Positions 24,084 to 30,845 of a DNA stretch of 30,845 nt are shown here, in pieces. A model generated the notes under the pieces. That model did no database searches. It had not been told where the DNA came from and saw only the letters and a list, made by a program, of their open reading frames with translations. How positions within the stretch are numbered: position 1 is the stretch's first letter; every line of letters starts with the position of its first letter. Source of the stretch: JAZNQN01 sp045590195 (lineage in GTDB: Bacteria; Bacillota; Clostridia; UMGS1883; UMGS1540); contig JAZNQN010000077.1 in assembly GCA_045590195.1 (NCBI GenBank), forward strand, positions 1 through 30,845, in the 5' to 3' direction. The translations under genes and the position numbers were made by a program.

Positions 24084-25054
24084 GAAACAAAATTATAGAA
24101 TGTGCAAAAAAATACGATGCCGATATAGTTGGCTTTGCAAGCGCGGCGCGTTTTTCAAAAGACGATGAAATTTTTAAAGTTTTCCCCGAAACCAAAACAG
24201 TTATAGGCCTTGGTTTTAGGGTACTTCGCGGAATTTACAGAACTGTTGAAGAGGGCACAACCTATTACCAGTACACAACAATGGGCGTTGAAAACCTTGA
24301 AGAAACAGTTATGCCGCTTGCTCTTATAAATGTAAGTAATCTCGTTGAAGAAGAAGGCTTTGAAGCAATTCCTCAGCGCAGAAATCAGCTTATTATGAAC
24401 GAAGAAAATTCTACAAACCCCGAAGTTGACTACACAGACGTTGTAAGAGGCATTAAAGCTGAGCACCAGATTGACTTTTTAAACTGTGCAGTTCAGTGTG
24501 GCCTTGGCGAGAGAAGTATGATAAATTCACTTCTCACTCCCGAATACGGCCCATTTATCCGCTACTGCTTTATTTTAACCGATGCCAAAATCGAGGAAAC
24601 TCCTCTTTGCGATGCTAATCTTTGCGACAAATGCGGAGAATGTATAAAAGCCTGCCCCGGCAAAGCCATAAACGATGAAGGCAAATTAGACTCATGGCGC
24701 TGCGCAGTTTACTATAACGGCGCAAACGGCAGCAAAAACCCGTTTATGCCACCAGAGGCTTACATCGATTTTGAAAACAGAATGGATATTATAAACGGTA
24801 CTGCCAAATTTGACAGCGAAGGTGCAAAAGAAATTCTTGATAACACCTTCTTCTACCCACCTGCAAAACACTTCTACCGCACATCAATTTGCGGCAGAGC
24901 TTGTGACAGAGCTTGTTATATCCACCTTGAAGAAAAAGGTGTATTAACCAAAAAATTCAAAAAAAAATTCAGAGAAGGCGACGACTGGTCACTTTCGACA
25001 AAACAGTTTGAAACCTTAAAAAGAGAAAAAGAGTGGGATTTTACTGAAAAATAA
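24080..25054 (+). CDS. QueG/reductive-dehalogenase-like [4Fe-4S] protein, paralogue 3
   Basis: This 324-residue paralogue contains QCGLGERSMINSLLTPEYGPFIR and ILTD (about 139-168), the first cluster C182-x2-C185-x2-C188-x3-C192-P and C208 in WRCAVYY. The second cluster is C271-x3-C275-x3-C279, spaced C-x3-C-x3-C rather than the usual C-x2-C-x3-C. A charged C-terminal extension (KKFKKKFREGDDW onward) is not in paralogue 2. The gene overlaps the previous one by four bases and is followed after 11 bases by the Gfo/Idh/MocA gene. Keeping three divergent copies in one operon suggests three different steps or subunits, not simple redundancy. Confidence 0.85.
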   Translation: MRNKIIECAKKYDADIVGFASAARFSKDDEIFKVFPETKTVIGLGFRVLRGIYRTVEEGTTYYQYTTMGVENLEETVMPLALINVSNLVEEEGFEAIPQRRNQLIMNEENSTNPEVDYTDVVRGIKAEHQIDFLNCAVQCGLGERSMINSLLTPEYGPFIRYCFILTDAKIEETPLCDANLCDKCGECIKACPGKAINDEGKLDSWRCAVYYNGANGSKNPFMPPEAYIDFENRMDIINGTAKFDSEGAKEILDNTFFYPPAKHFYRTSICGRACDRACYIHLEEKGVLTKKFKKKFREGDDWSLSTKQFETLKREKEWDFTEK

Positions 25055-25065
25055 GGAGAATTATT

Positions 25066-26334
25066 ATGAGTAAAGAAAAAATTAAAATAGCAATTATGGG
25101 TTGCGGAAGATTTTGCCAGTTCTTTGTTCCGCTTTTTAAAGCCCACCCTTCCGTTGAAGAGGTTTACGTTTGCGACCTTAAAAGAGAACGTGCAGAAGAA
25201 TATGCCGCTCGTTTCGGCGTTAAAATAATTGATAGCTTTGAAGAGGCTCTCTCATCTGACAAAATTAACTCGGTTGCAATTTTTACCCAGCGTACAAAAC
25301 ACGGCAGCATGGTAATAGATGCCCTTAAAGCTGGCAAACACGTTTACTGCGCTGTTCCATGTGCAGTTGACATTGAAGAAATTAAAGAAATTGAAAGCCT
25401 TGTTCGCAAAACACGCCTTACATACACAATGGGCGAAACAGGTTTTTACCGTGGCCCTGCAGTTTTCTGCCGCAGAGAGTTTAAAAAAGGTACTTTCGGC
25501 AAATTTGCTTATGCAGAGGCACATTATAACCACGATATAAGAAATATGGAGCTTTCATTCCGCAGCAGCGGCGGAGAAGACTGGAAGAAATTTGCCGGTG
25601 TTCCCCCAATGTTTTACCCAACTCACTCAACCTCTATGGTGCTTAGCACTATGCCCGGCGTTTATGCCAAAAAGGTTGTTGCATTCGGCTACAAAGAAAG
25701 CCCAAGAACTGATATTTACGGCGTTGGCGTAAATAACTACGACAACCCCTTTGCCAACACCACAATGCTTTTAGAGCTTTCAAACGGCGGTATTGCAAGA
25801 ATAAGCGAAAACCGCTGTGTTGGCTGGAGAGCGCCTGAAACTTATATTTCACAGTTTTACGGAACTGACGGCGGATACGAATTTTCCGTTGCAAAGCATC
25901 ATTTGGCACACTGGAACGAAGACGATGTTAGAAATCAGGAAAAAATTTCCCGCGTTGTTATGGAAGATGTAACAGAGCAGCTTCAGCCAAAATCCATTTA
26001 CGATATGATAAATGCTGATTACTCTGATGCTATTCAGCACATTGCCGATGGCGCAGGCTTTACAGAAAGCTGCCCTGCACAGCCCATCTCCCGCCTTCCA
26101 AAAGAATACGAAGGTATGGAAAACGGCCACAACGGCACACACCACTTCTTAATTGACGATTTCTGCCGTGCATACGATACAGGCAAATTATCCCCAACAA
26201 ACATCTGGGAAGTTGCTAGATGGAACATCCCCGGCCTTATGGCGCATCAGTCAGCACTTCGCGGCGGCGAAACAATGGATGTTATCGACCTTGGCAACCC
26301 ACCTGAAGACTGGGAAGTTTTAAACTGGGAGTAA
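25066..26334 (+). CDS. Gfo/Idh/MocA family protein with atypical catalytic motif
   Basis: This 422-residue protein has an N-terminal Rossmann domain (IAIMGCGRFCQFF, where the usual GxGxxG reads GCGRFC) and a Gfo/Idh/MocA C-terminal domain. At the position of the catalytic EKP motif the sequence is VYCAVPCAV (93-101), with valine 97 in place of lysine. Normal family members use that lysine in catalysis and cofactor placement. Downstream features such as GTHHFLIDDFCRAYDTGKLSP and NIWEVARWNIPGLMAHQSAL remain family-like. It may be a non-classical dehydrogenase, a lyase, or a binding or scaffolding protein. AAGGAG is 8 bases upstream. It is tightly linked to the three iron-sulfur genes and the cupin gene. 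Confidence 0.88.
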   Translation: MSKEKIKIAIMGCGRFCQFFVPLFKAHPSVEEVYVCDLKRERAEEYAARFGVKIIDSFEEALSSDKINSVAIFTQRTKHGSMVIDALKAGKHVYCAVPCAVDIEEIKEIESLVRKTRLTYTMGETGFYRGPAVFCRREFKKGTFGKFAYAEAHYNHDIRNMELSFRSSGGEDWKKFAGVPPMFYPTHSTSMVLSTMPGVYAKKVVAFGYKESPRTDIYGVGVNNYDNPFANTTMLLELSNGGIARISENRCVGWRAPETYISQFYGTDGGYEFSVAKHHLAHWNEDDVRNQEKISRVVMEDVTEQLQPKSIYDMINADYSDAIQHIADGAGFTESCPAQPISRLPKEYEGMENGHNGTHHFLIDDFCRAYDTGKLSPTNIWEVARWNIPGLMAHQSALRGGETMDVIDLGNPPEDWEVLNWE

Positions 26335-26340
26335 TAGGCT

Positions 26341-26712
26341 ATGATTAAATCAGCATACCCAGCCAAAAACGAAAAAGGCTTTGAAGTAGTTTTTCAAAAC
26401 GATAATTTTAAGTGCGCATTTATAACATCTGCCAAGCAGTATTCTTTTGGCGAGGTTACTAAAATGAAACGCCATAACGAAAGCGATGAAATTTTTGTTT
26501 TGCTAAGCGGAAGCGCCATAATGCTTACCTTTGAGGACGATGCATTTATAGAAACACCGCTTAAAGAAAACGCCGCATTTAATGTAACACGCGGCACTTG
26601 GCACTACCTGGCAGCAAGCGACGACGCAAAAATTTTTGTGACTGAAAACGCCGATACTTCTGCCGAAAATACAGATGTATTAGAACTTGAAAAGCCATAT
26701 TTACTAAAATAA
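26341..26712 (+). CDS. Cupin domain protein
   Basis: This 123-residue single-domain cupin has the two beta-barrel motifs: motif 1 around KMKRHNESDEIFVLLSGSAIML (H45, E49 region) and motif 2 around ENAAFNVTRGTWHYLAA (H near 87). Small cupins of this type serve as sugar or keto-acid isomerases, lyases, dioxygenases or ligand sensors. Motif 1 has one clear His rather than the HxH of metal-rich cupins, so metal binding is uncertain. It begins 6 bases after the Gfo/Idh/MocA stop and is the last gene of the cluster, followed by a strong terminator. Confidence 0.82.
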   Translation: MIKSAYPAKNEKGFEVVFQNDNFKCAFITSAKQYSFGEVTKMKRHNESDEIFVLLSGSAIMLTFEDDAFIETPLKENAAFNVTRGTWHYLAASDDAKIFVTENADTSAENTDVLELEKPYLLK

Positions 26713-26719
26713 AAATGCA

Positions 26720-26756
26720 ATGAGCTGTAAAAAGAAATTTTTTACAGCTCATTTTT
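26720..26756 (+). terminator. Terminator of the iron-sulfur/cupin operon
   Basis: Perfect 14-bp stem ATGAGCTGTAAAAA / TTTTTACAGCTCAT with a 5-base loop and a T-tract at 26752-26756. Confidence 0.9.
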
Positions 26757-26900
26757 GTGGTGATAGGAAAAATGATTCAGAATGAACAAACTGAACCCGC
26801 AGGGGGTACCCGAAGCTGTATATTATACAGCGAGAGGTGAAGTTTGTATATAGCAAAAAGGCTTAAAATATTCGAAAAACCGCCGAAACAGGCGGTTTTT
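26757..26900 (+). ncRNA. Candidate structured non-coding RNA
   Basis: This gene-free stretch sits between a complete upstream terminator and its own terminator, which is the layout of an independent small RNA gene. The core (26786-26847) folds as an outer 7-bp stem ACAAACT/AGTTTGT. It encloses a mini-hairpin ACCC-GCAGG-GGGT (26795-26807) and a hairpin GCTGTA-TATTA-TACAGC (26815-26831). The purine-rich connecting loops (CGAA, GAGAGGTGA) look like conserved RNA loops rather than coding DNA. Upstream, TTTACA at 26741 and a weak extended -10 (TG-A-TAGGAA) are the only promoter hint. No family is assigned with confidence; Clostridial families such as raiA deserve testing. The strand is inferred. 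Confidence 0.55.
26875..26900. terminator. Bidirectional terminator
   Basis: Stem AAAAACCGCC / GGCGGTTTTT with loop GAAACA. It can end the candidate RNA on the plus strand and the SGNH hydrolase transcript on the minus strand. Confidence 0.9.
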
Positions 26901-26979
26901 CTACCATATGAACATGTATTTCAGTTCTTATTTAATTGAAGTTTTTCTTTCTTCTGCCTTTTTGCGATCTGGATTATTT

Positions 26980-28050
26980 TTACATCACCAAAGCTTTTAT
27001 GGTGGGAGTTAAGGCATCCGCTATCCTCATAGCCCCAAGGTCGTTAGGGTGCGAGCAGTCAACAAGGCAACAATCGCGCTCCTGTTCGCCAAAAAGTGCC
27101 CTTGCAGGAACAAATGCAACTTTTTTATCTCCGTTTTCTTTTGCCTTTTCATATGTAGAGCGAATTATATTTTCCCTTTCAGCCCAGTATTCCGAAGGTT
27201 TATCATACAAAAGTATTGCCGCATCGGGATGTTTTTCCCTTATTCTTTCATATATGGAAAAATGCGGCGGCAAAACTCTTTCAGGGCGGTCGGGATACAT
27301 ATTATAATCAAAACCGAAAAGGGCCGCATCGAAAGAATTTACATATTCTATCATAGCATCTTCCGCATTGCCGTTACCGGAAAAACCAAGGTTTATATAA
27401 TCAAAATCAAGTCTTCTTGCAATTATTGAAATATAATCGTTTCCGGGCCTTGTAACGCATCCGCCCTGTGTTATAGAACTGCCGTAAAATAAAAGCGGTT
27501 TTTTGTTTTTATAAGGCGGAGCTACTTCTACCTGTGAGCCGGGCTCCACACCTATATAAAGCTCTGCAACGCCGCCGTAAAGCGGAAAGTAAATCTCTAT
27601 AAGTCTGCTTTTCCCAGACGGGGTAAGCTCTTTTTTCTCAGCAAAAAATACTCTTTCTTTTAAAGCATCGAAAACATTTGAAGAAAAATCTTTAAACGAA
27701 GGCGAATATCTGTGCTCAAAAGCCCCGTCGGCATAAACGGAAAAACCGTGACTGCCTGTAATTGACATATGAGCCATAGGGTTCATTGCAGGAAGCGATG
27801 CTTTAATCGCTATGAACGGAGAATTTGTTTTAAAACGAATTCTGCCGCCCGCTGTCATTCTTGCGAGAGTTTTCATATGCGGATTTGTTTTTTCGCTTAC
27901 CTCATCAGGCACACGCATATAAAGGCCTTCGTTTTCGTTATAATATACGCCGTGAAGGGAAAAACGCTTATCATGAGCACTAATCCACTCGATTTCAGCC
28001 CCTTCTACTCCCATAGAAGACAGCCTTTTGTCAATTGTCGATATATCCAT
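26980..28050 (-). CDS. SGNH/GDSL-family hydrolase (probable carbohydrate esterase)
   Basis: This 356-residue protein has an N-terminal beta-rich accessory domain (about 1-175) and an SGNH hydrolase domain (about 185-355). The SGNH blocks are Ser192 in FYGSSITQGG, the Gly block GFSGNG (about 222-227), an FGFDYNMYP block in place of GxND, and the Asp331/His334 pair in DCSHPNDLG. Such two-domain SGNH proteins are often acetylxylan or other glycan deacetylases. There is no signal peptide, so it probably works on imported oligosaccharides. GAGGG precedes the ATG, 15 bases after the upstream esterase stop. It is the last gene of a three-gene operon. Confidence 0.88.
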   Translation of the reverse strand: MDISTIDKRLSSMGVEGAEIEWISAHDKRFSLHGVYYNENEGLYMRVPDEVSEKTNPHMKTLARMTAGGRIRFKTNSPFIAIKASLPAMNPMAHMSITGSHGFSVYADGAFEHRYSPSFKDFSSNVFDALKERVFFAEKKELTPSGKSRLIEIYFPLYGGVAELYIGVEPGSQVEVAPPYKNKKPLLFYGSSITQGGCVTRPGNDYISIIARRLDFDYINLGFSGNGNAEDAMIEYVNSFDAALFGFDYNMYPDRPERVLPPHFSIYERIREKHPDAAILLYDKPSEYWAERENIIRSTYEKAKENGDKKVAFVPARALFGEQERDCCLVDCSHPNDLGAMRIADALTPTIKALVM

Positions 28051-28065
28051 AATTATGCCCTCGTA

Positions 28066-28881
28066 TTAAATAAAGTCGTTATATTTAAACCAGTTTGTCA
28101 AAAGGTCGATCCACTGTTTATCGTGGAAAAGCACTTTATTTTCATCATCAACAGGAAGCCCAATACCGTGACCACCGTCAGGGAAAATGTGCATTTCAAC
28201 AGGTGTTCCCTTTTTTCGAAGGTTTTCTGCATAGCGAAGTGAGTTTACAACATTAACGCAGTCATCATCAAAATTGTGCCAGATAAATGTTGGCGCAACT
28301 TTTTCTACTGCAGAAAATTCAAGGCTTAATGCATCTTTGTATTTGTCATACTGATCATTGAGAAGATTTGTAGGCGAACCCTGATGAATATAGTAATTAT
28401 CTCTGTCAAGGCCAATTACAGGGTAGCCGAGAACCTGGAAATTAGGAACAAAATCTTCTTTGTCAATATCATCAATATCTTCGTAGTCGATTTTATCAAG
28501 ATATGTAAAAAGCGATGCTGTAAGATGTCCGCCGGAGGACCAGCCCATAGCCGCAATTTTATCTTTGCTTATGCCAAATTTTTCGCTGTTGTATCTGATA
28601 AAACGGATAGCTCTTCTTCCATCAAGAATAGGAAGCGGGAAGTAATCGGGTTTTACGCGGTAACGAACAACAAATGTATTTATACCCATTTCAGCATAGT
28701 ATTTTGCAACTCTGTCGCCTTCTTGTTTTGGCAAATCAGGGTCGTGTGCGTAGCCGCTGCCGGGAATTAAAACAAAAGCCGAATCGTTTACTGCCTTTTC
28801 GGGTTTGTAGTGCACTACCCAAGGCTCGTAAGCCGCTGTGCCGGGAATCTCGTTCCAAAGCTTATAAGTTGTGATTTCCAT
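28066..28881 (-). CDS. Alpha/beta hydrolase (BD-FAE/acetyl-esterase type)
   Basis: This 271-residue alpha/beta-hydrolase has an oxyanion-side segment VLIPGSGYAHDPD and the nucleophile elbow GWSSGG (Ser115). An acid is in FDDDCVN (about D206-D207) and the catalytic His238 is in PDGGHGIGL. The elbow is preceded by RAIRFIRYNSEKFGISKDKIA, a signature of the BD-FAE/acetyl-esterase family that removes acetyl or feruloyl groups from sugars. The first loop has PGSGY where HGGG/PGGGY is usual. There is no signal peptide. AAAGGAG lies before the ATG, and the start lies 2 bases after the amidotransferase-like gene. Together with the SGNH gene it suggests de-esterification of imported oligosaccharides. 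Confidence 0.9.
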   Translation of the reverse strand: MEITTYKLWNEIPGTAAYEPWVVHYKPEKAVNDSAFVLIPGSGYAHDPDLPKQEGDRVAKYYAEMGINTFVVRYRVKPDYFPLPILDGRRAIRFIRYNSEKFGISKDKIAAMGWSSGGHLTASLFTYLDKIDYEDIDDIDKEDFVPNFQVLGYPVIGLDRDNYYIHQGSPTNLLNDQYDKYKDALSLEFSAVEKVAPTFIWHNFDDDCVNVVNSLRYAENLRKKGTPVEMHIFPDGGHGIGLPVDDENKVLFHDKQWIDLLTNWFKYNDFI

Positions 28882-28883
28882 AA

Positions 28884-29897
28884 TTATTTCTCCTTTAAAA
28901 TTATTTTAAACTGCGGCGCCTTTATGTTTTCTGCCGCACCTTCAACCATATTTTTTATAATTTCAATTTCGCCTTTTTCATAAAGGGCACGAAGCACCTC
29001 GTAAGAAAGGCACTCATTTTGCCCGCAGTTGCAATTTTCAAAAAGCGGCAAAATTTTTTCTGCAATTTTTGTAAAGGTTTTACCCTCTTCTTTTAAAAAG
29101 CTTTTTGTAATTTTCGTTGCCTTTTCAAACATAAGGTTATTAATTTCGCCTACCCGTGCAGGTGCTTTTTCAAAAGGCGAGGCGTAAAAACTATCTTTTT
29201 TAATATATCCCGCCGAATTTGCAGGAAGAGTTATAACCTCTCCTCTGTCTTTTGGAAAAACTATGGCAGTTGTACTAAGATACGCCCCGTGAGAAGCAAA
29301 CGAAAGCATCATAGGCCTGTTTATTCTGCCATAAAAAATTTTATCGGCTCCGGTAAGAGATAATAAAAGCCCTACAATTTCATTGGGCATAGTACAAAAA
29401 GCGGTTTCTATGGCTTTTTGCGGGTTTTCTCCCCGACTTATGTTTCTTACAATTAGCTGACACATAACATCGCTCATATGAACAGCATCGCCTGACTTTG
29501 TTTTTGAAGTAAACTGAAAGCCATCTTTTATAAGCTCTTTTATAAGGCAGGTATATTCTTCATTACCAATCGAAAAGCTGCCTGCCCTGCCGTTTGCAAC
29601 ATAGGCTTCTGTTATTTTGCCTTCTCTTACCCCTAAAAAAGGATGCGCCCAGCTATCCCCACCGCCTGATTTTGAGCGGCTGTGAATAATTCCGATATTG
29701 CCGGGAAGATTTAAGGCATTTGTATTTTCTTTAAGTCGCACACTGTCGCCCATAAGCTTTTCATAATAAATTCTGCCGTTATGTATCGTAGCAATTCCTG
29801 TGTAATATCCGCCGGCAAAACCTTCTTGTTTTTCTATCATTTCAAACAAAATCGGTGCTGCCGCCTTTTCGCCCACGTATGCCGCTATATTGCACAT
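28884..29897 (-). CDS. Stand-alone class II glutamine amidotransferase (Ntn) domain protein
   Basis: This 337-residue protein begins Met-Cys, and Cys2 would become the N-terminal nucleophile of a class II (Ntn) glutaminase domain. Family positions follow: GIIHSRSKSGGGDSWAHPF (about 70-88, the substrate-binding Arg and His segment), VANGRAGSF (about 99-107, the Asn-Gly oxyanion pair) and FTSKTKSGDAVH (about 129-140). In that last segment the Asp usual in GlmS-type SETDTE appears shifted or replaced. No phosphosugar-isomerase (GlmS), PurF or Asn-synthetase domain follows. The C-terminal part (about 235-337) holds NCNCGQNEC, a possible small metal site. The partner acceptor is unknown. Own promoter; first in an operon with two esterases. 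Confidence 0.82.
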   Translation of the reverse strand: MCNIAAYVGEKAAAPILFEMIEKQEGFAGGYYTGIATIHNGRIYYEKLMGDSVRLKENTNALNLPGNIGIIHSRSKSGGGDSWAHPFLGVREGKITEAYVANGRAGSFSIGNEEYTCLIKELIKDGFQFTSKTKSGDAVHMSDVMCQLIVRNISRGENPQKAIETAFCTMPNEIVGLLLSLTGADKIFYGRINRPMMLSFASHGAYLSTTAIVFPKDRGEVITLPANSAGYIKKDSFYASPFEKAPARVGEINNLMFEKATKITKSFLKEEGKTFTKIAEKILPLFENCNCGQNECLSYEVLRALYEKGEIEIIKNMVEGAAENIKAPQFKIILKEK

Positions 29898-29915
29898 AAG
29901 CCAACCTCTCGAATC

Positions 29916-29944
29916 ATAATATCACAAAAAATATTACTTGTAAA
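29916..29944 (-). promoter_or_regulatory. Promoter of the amidotransferase/esterase operon
   Basis: On the minus strand, TTTACA (29944-29939), a 17-bp spacer and TATTAT (29921-29916) with an extended -10 (TG-A). Confidence 0.8.
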
Positions 29945-29949
29945 TAAAA

Positions 29950-30624
29950 TCAAAACATTTCCTCGCAAACCTCGGGAATTCTTTCAAAATTTTCTCGCCT
30001 TTTATTTAAAAGCCAGGAAATAATATCGGTTTCCATATAGGCCTTATTTATTCCATCGTTATGGCCCGCGCCGGGGAGCAAAATAAGCTGGGCGCTGCCG
30101 CCGCTTTCGTTTACGGCATCTACCATAAGCTGTGAATATACGGGCGGTACAACCGTGTCGGCTGTTCCGTGAACCGCCATCACCGGAGTGTTTACAAGTT
30201 TTTTCGCTCTCCATGCCATTCCGCCGCCTGCAACAGGGCCGATTGCCGAGAAAAATGAAGGGTAAGTTTTGCCCATCATCCAAGTTCCAAAGCCGCCCAT
30301 TGAAGAGCCTGTTATACAAATTCTGTCTTTTTTTATGCTATATTCAACTGCCACAGAGTCGATTATAGCTTTAACTTTATCGGGAATATTGTTCCATACC
30401 ACCTGCTCAGGGCACTGCGGACAAAGCACAACTGCAGGAATTTCTTCCCCACCCATTATCATCATAGGTATGGCGTGGCGGTTTAAATTATCTATTTTTT
30501 TGCCTCTTTCGCCCGCTCCGTGAAGATATACCAAAAGCGGTAAATTTTCATAATTGTCAGGATAAAAAACCTGATAATTCATTCCAAAAATATTTTCGCC
30601 AAATGGATAAATTTTTCTGTTCAT
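29950..30624 (-). CDS. Alpha/beta hydrolase (dienelactone hydrolase/PHB-depolymerase-like esterase)
   Basis: This 224-residue single-domain alpha/beta hydrolase has YLHGAGERG (33-41, oxyanion loop) and the elbow GSSMGG with Ser108. Asp155 is in HGTADTVVPP and His187 in PGAGHNDG. This matches small esterases of the phospholipase/carboxylesterase or PHB-depolymerase-like group and the catalytic domain of some xylan esterases. The ATG at 30624 has AAAGGGGT upstream; a longer in-frame start overlaps the promoter. There is no signal peptide. It has its own promoter, and the next operon promoter lies in the 53-base gap that follows, so it is probably expressed separately from the amidotransferase operon. 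Confidence 0.9.
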   Translation of the reverse strand: MNRKIYPFGENIFGMNYQVFYPDNYENLPLLVYLHGAGERGKKIDNLNRHAIPMMIMGGEEIPAVVLCPQCPEQVVWNNIPDKVKAIIDSVAVEYSIKKDRICITGSSMGGFGTWMMGKTYPSFFSAIGPVAGGGMAWRAKKLVNTPVMAVHGTADTVVPPVYSQLMVDAVNESGGSAQLILLPGAGHNDGINKAYMETDIISWLLNKRRENFERIPEVCEEMF

Positions 30625-30653
30625 AGTAAAACCCCTTTGTAAAGTATGTAAAT

Positions 30654-30682
30654 ATAATACCATATTTTTTCTTTTTTGTAAA
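30654..30682 (-). promoter_or_regulatory. Promoter of the esterase gene
   Basis: On the minus strand, TTTACA (30682-30677), a 17-bp spacer and TATTAT (30659-30654) with an extended -10 (TGG). Confidence 0.8.
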
Positions 30683-30734
30683 GCAAAGCAAAAAATAAAA
30701 AGGGGAAAAGCCGCTCACTCATAAGGAATATTCG

Positions 30735-30844
30735 CCTTAAAATATACGATTTTGGCGCCTAACTGCATAAAAAATGCTTATAATCCGTCAAGGATTAATG
30801 CACATTTTTTCTTTGTTATGCATCCAAACTTATAAATTTTAAGG
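30735..30844. repeat. 110-bp nested inverted repeat (possible MITE or structured RNA)
   Basis: Nested arms share one centre near 30789: outer CCTTAAAAT (30735-30743) with ATTTTAAGG (30836-30844), middle TGCATAA (30764-30770) with TTATGCA (30816-30822), inner TAATCC (30781-30786) with GGATTA (30792-30797). No gene is visible in the stretch from 30683 to the window end. The element touches the window edge, so its true ends are unknown. Confidence 0.55.
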
Positions 30845-30845
30845 T

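Noticed and set aside
22081..25054. Calling one of the three paralogues queG
   Set aside because: Three diverged copies with non-standard clusters in a catabolic-looking operon make tRNA modification an unsafe label.
26786..26847. Assigning the structured RNA to a named riboswitch, ribozyme (twister-sister has a similar ACCCGCAAGG) or raiA
   Set aside because: Only short motif resemblance; the overall fold could not be matched from memory, and it is not directly in a leader of a gene.
30772..30840. Possible 22-codon open frame starting at ATGCTT
   Set aside because: No ribosome binding site, and it lies in the stem of the inverted repeat.

Overview
The window looks like a chromosomal segment of a low-GC, anaerobic Clostridia-type Firmicute, probably a carbohydrate-using, gut-associated lineage. 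This is inferred from the AT-rich composition, near-perfect AGGAGG-type ribosome binding sites, TTGACA/TATAAT promoters with 17-bp spacers, and the gene families present (LysM-CAP protein, TAXI-TRAP transporter, Na/Pi-PhoU transporter, DUF1653, many AraC-type regulators, L-fucose isomerase). No tRNA, rRNA, CRISPR array, phage gene or transposase was seen.

Layout. 1-2603: a sugar module (a truncated Gfo/Idh/MocA dehydrogenase and a TIM-barrel sugar isomerase/epimerase) divergent from an AraC regulator, with a mirrored promoter/operator region between them. 2616-3992: a glycerophosphodiesterase and a secreted LysM-CAP protein. 4128-7097: a two-gene TAXI-TRAP uptake system. 7208-7658: two tiny membrane proteins with their own strong promoter. 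7831-10584: L-fucose isomerase divergent from a second AraC regulator. 10600-13215: a Na/Pi-PhoU transporter, an unknown protein and YhbY in one operon. 13352-15160: a PHP-domain hydrolase fused to a discoidin-like domain. 15350-19600: D-amino acid aminotransferase, type I glutamine synthetase and a secreted repeat protein. 19647-26712: a third AraC regulator (with DUF1653) divergent from an unusual locus. That locus holds an unrecognised U32-like protein, a 281-bp MITE-like insertion, three tandem QueG/reductive-dehalogenase-like iron-sulfur proteins, an atypical Gfo/Idh/MocA protein and a cupin. 26720-26900: two terminators bracketing a structured non-coding RNA candidate. 26980-30624: an SGNH hydrolase, two alpha/beta hydrolases and a stand-alone class II glutamine amidotransferase domain. 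30735-30844: a 110-bp nested inverted repeat at the window edge.

How the genes work together. Three AraC-type regulators each sit divergently next to a catabolic gene or operon, the usual arrangement for substrate-induced sugar use. The isomerases, dehydrogenases, esterases and TRAP uptake system fit a scavenger of plant or host glycans. The locus least explained by known pathways is 20812-26712. Three paralogous double [4Fe-4S] proteins resemble the cobalamin-binding core of QueG and reductive dehalogenases. They are co-directional and tightly packed with a Gfo/Idh/MocA protein that lacks the family's EKP lysine, and with a cupin. This is the best candidate for an undescribed reductive pathway.
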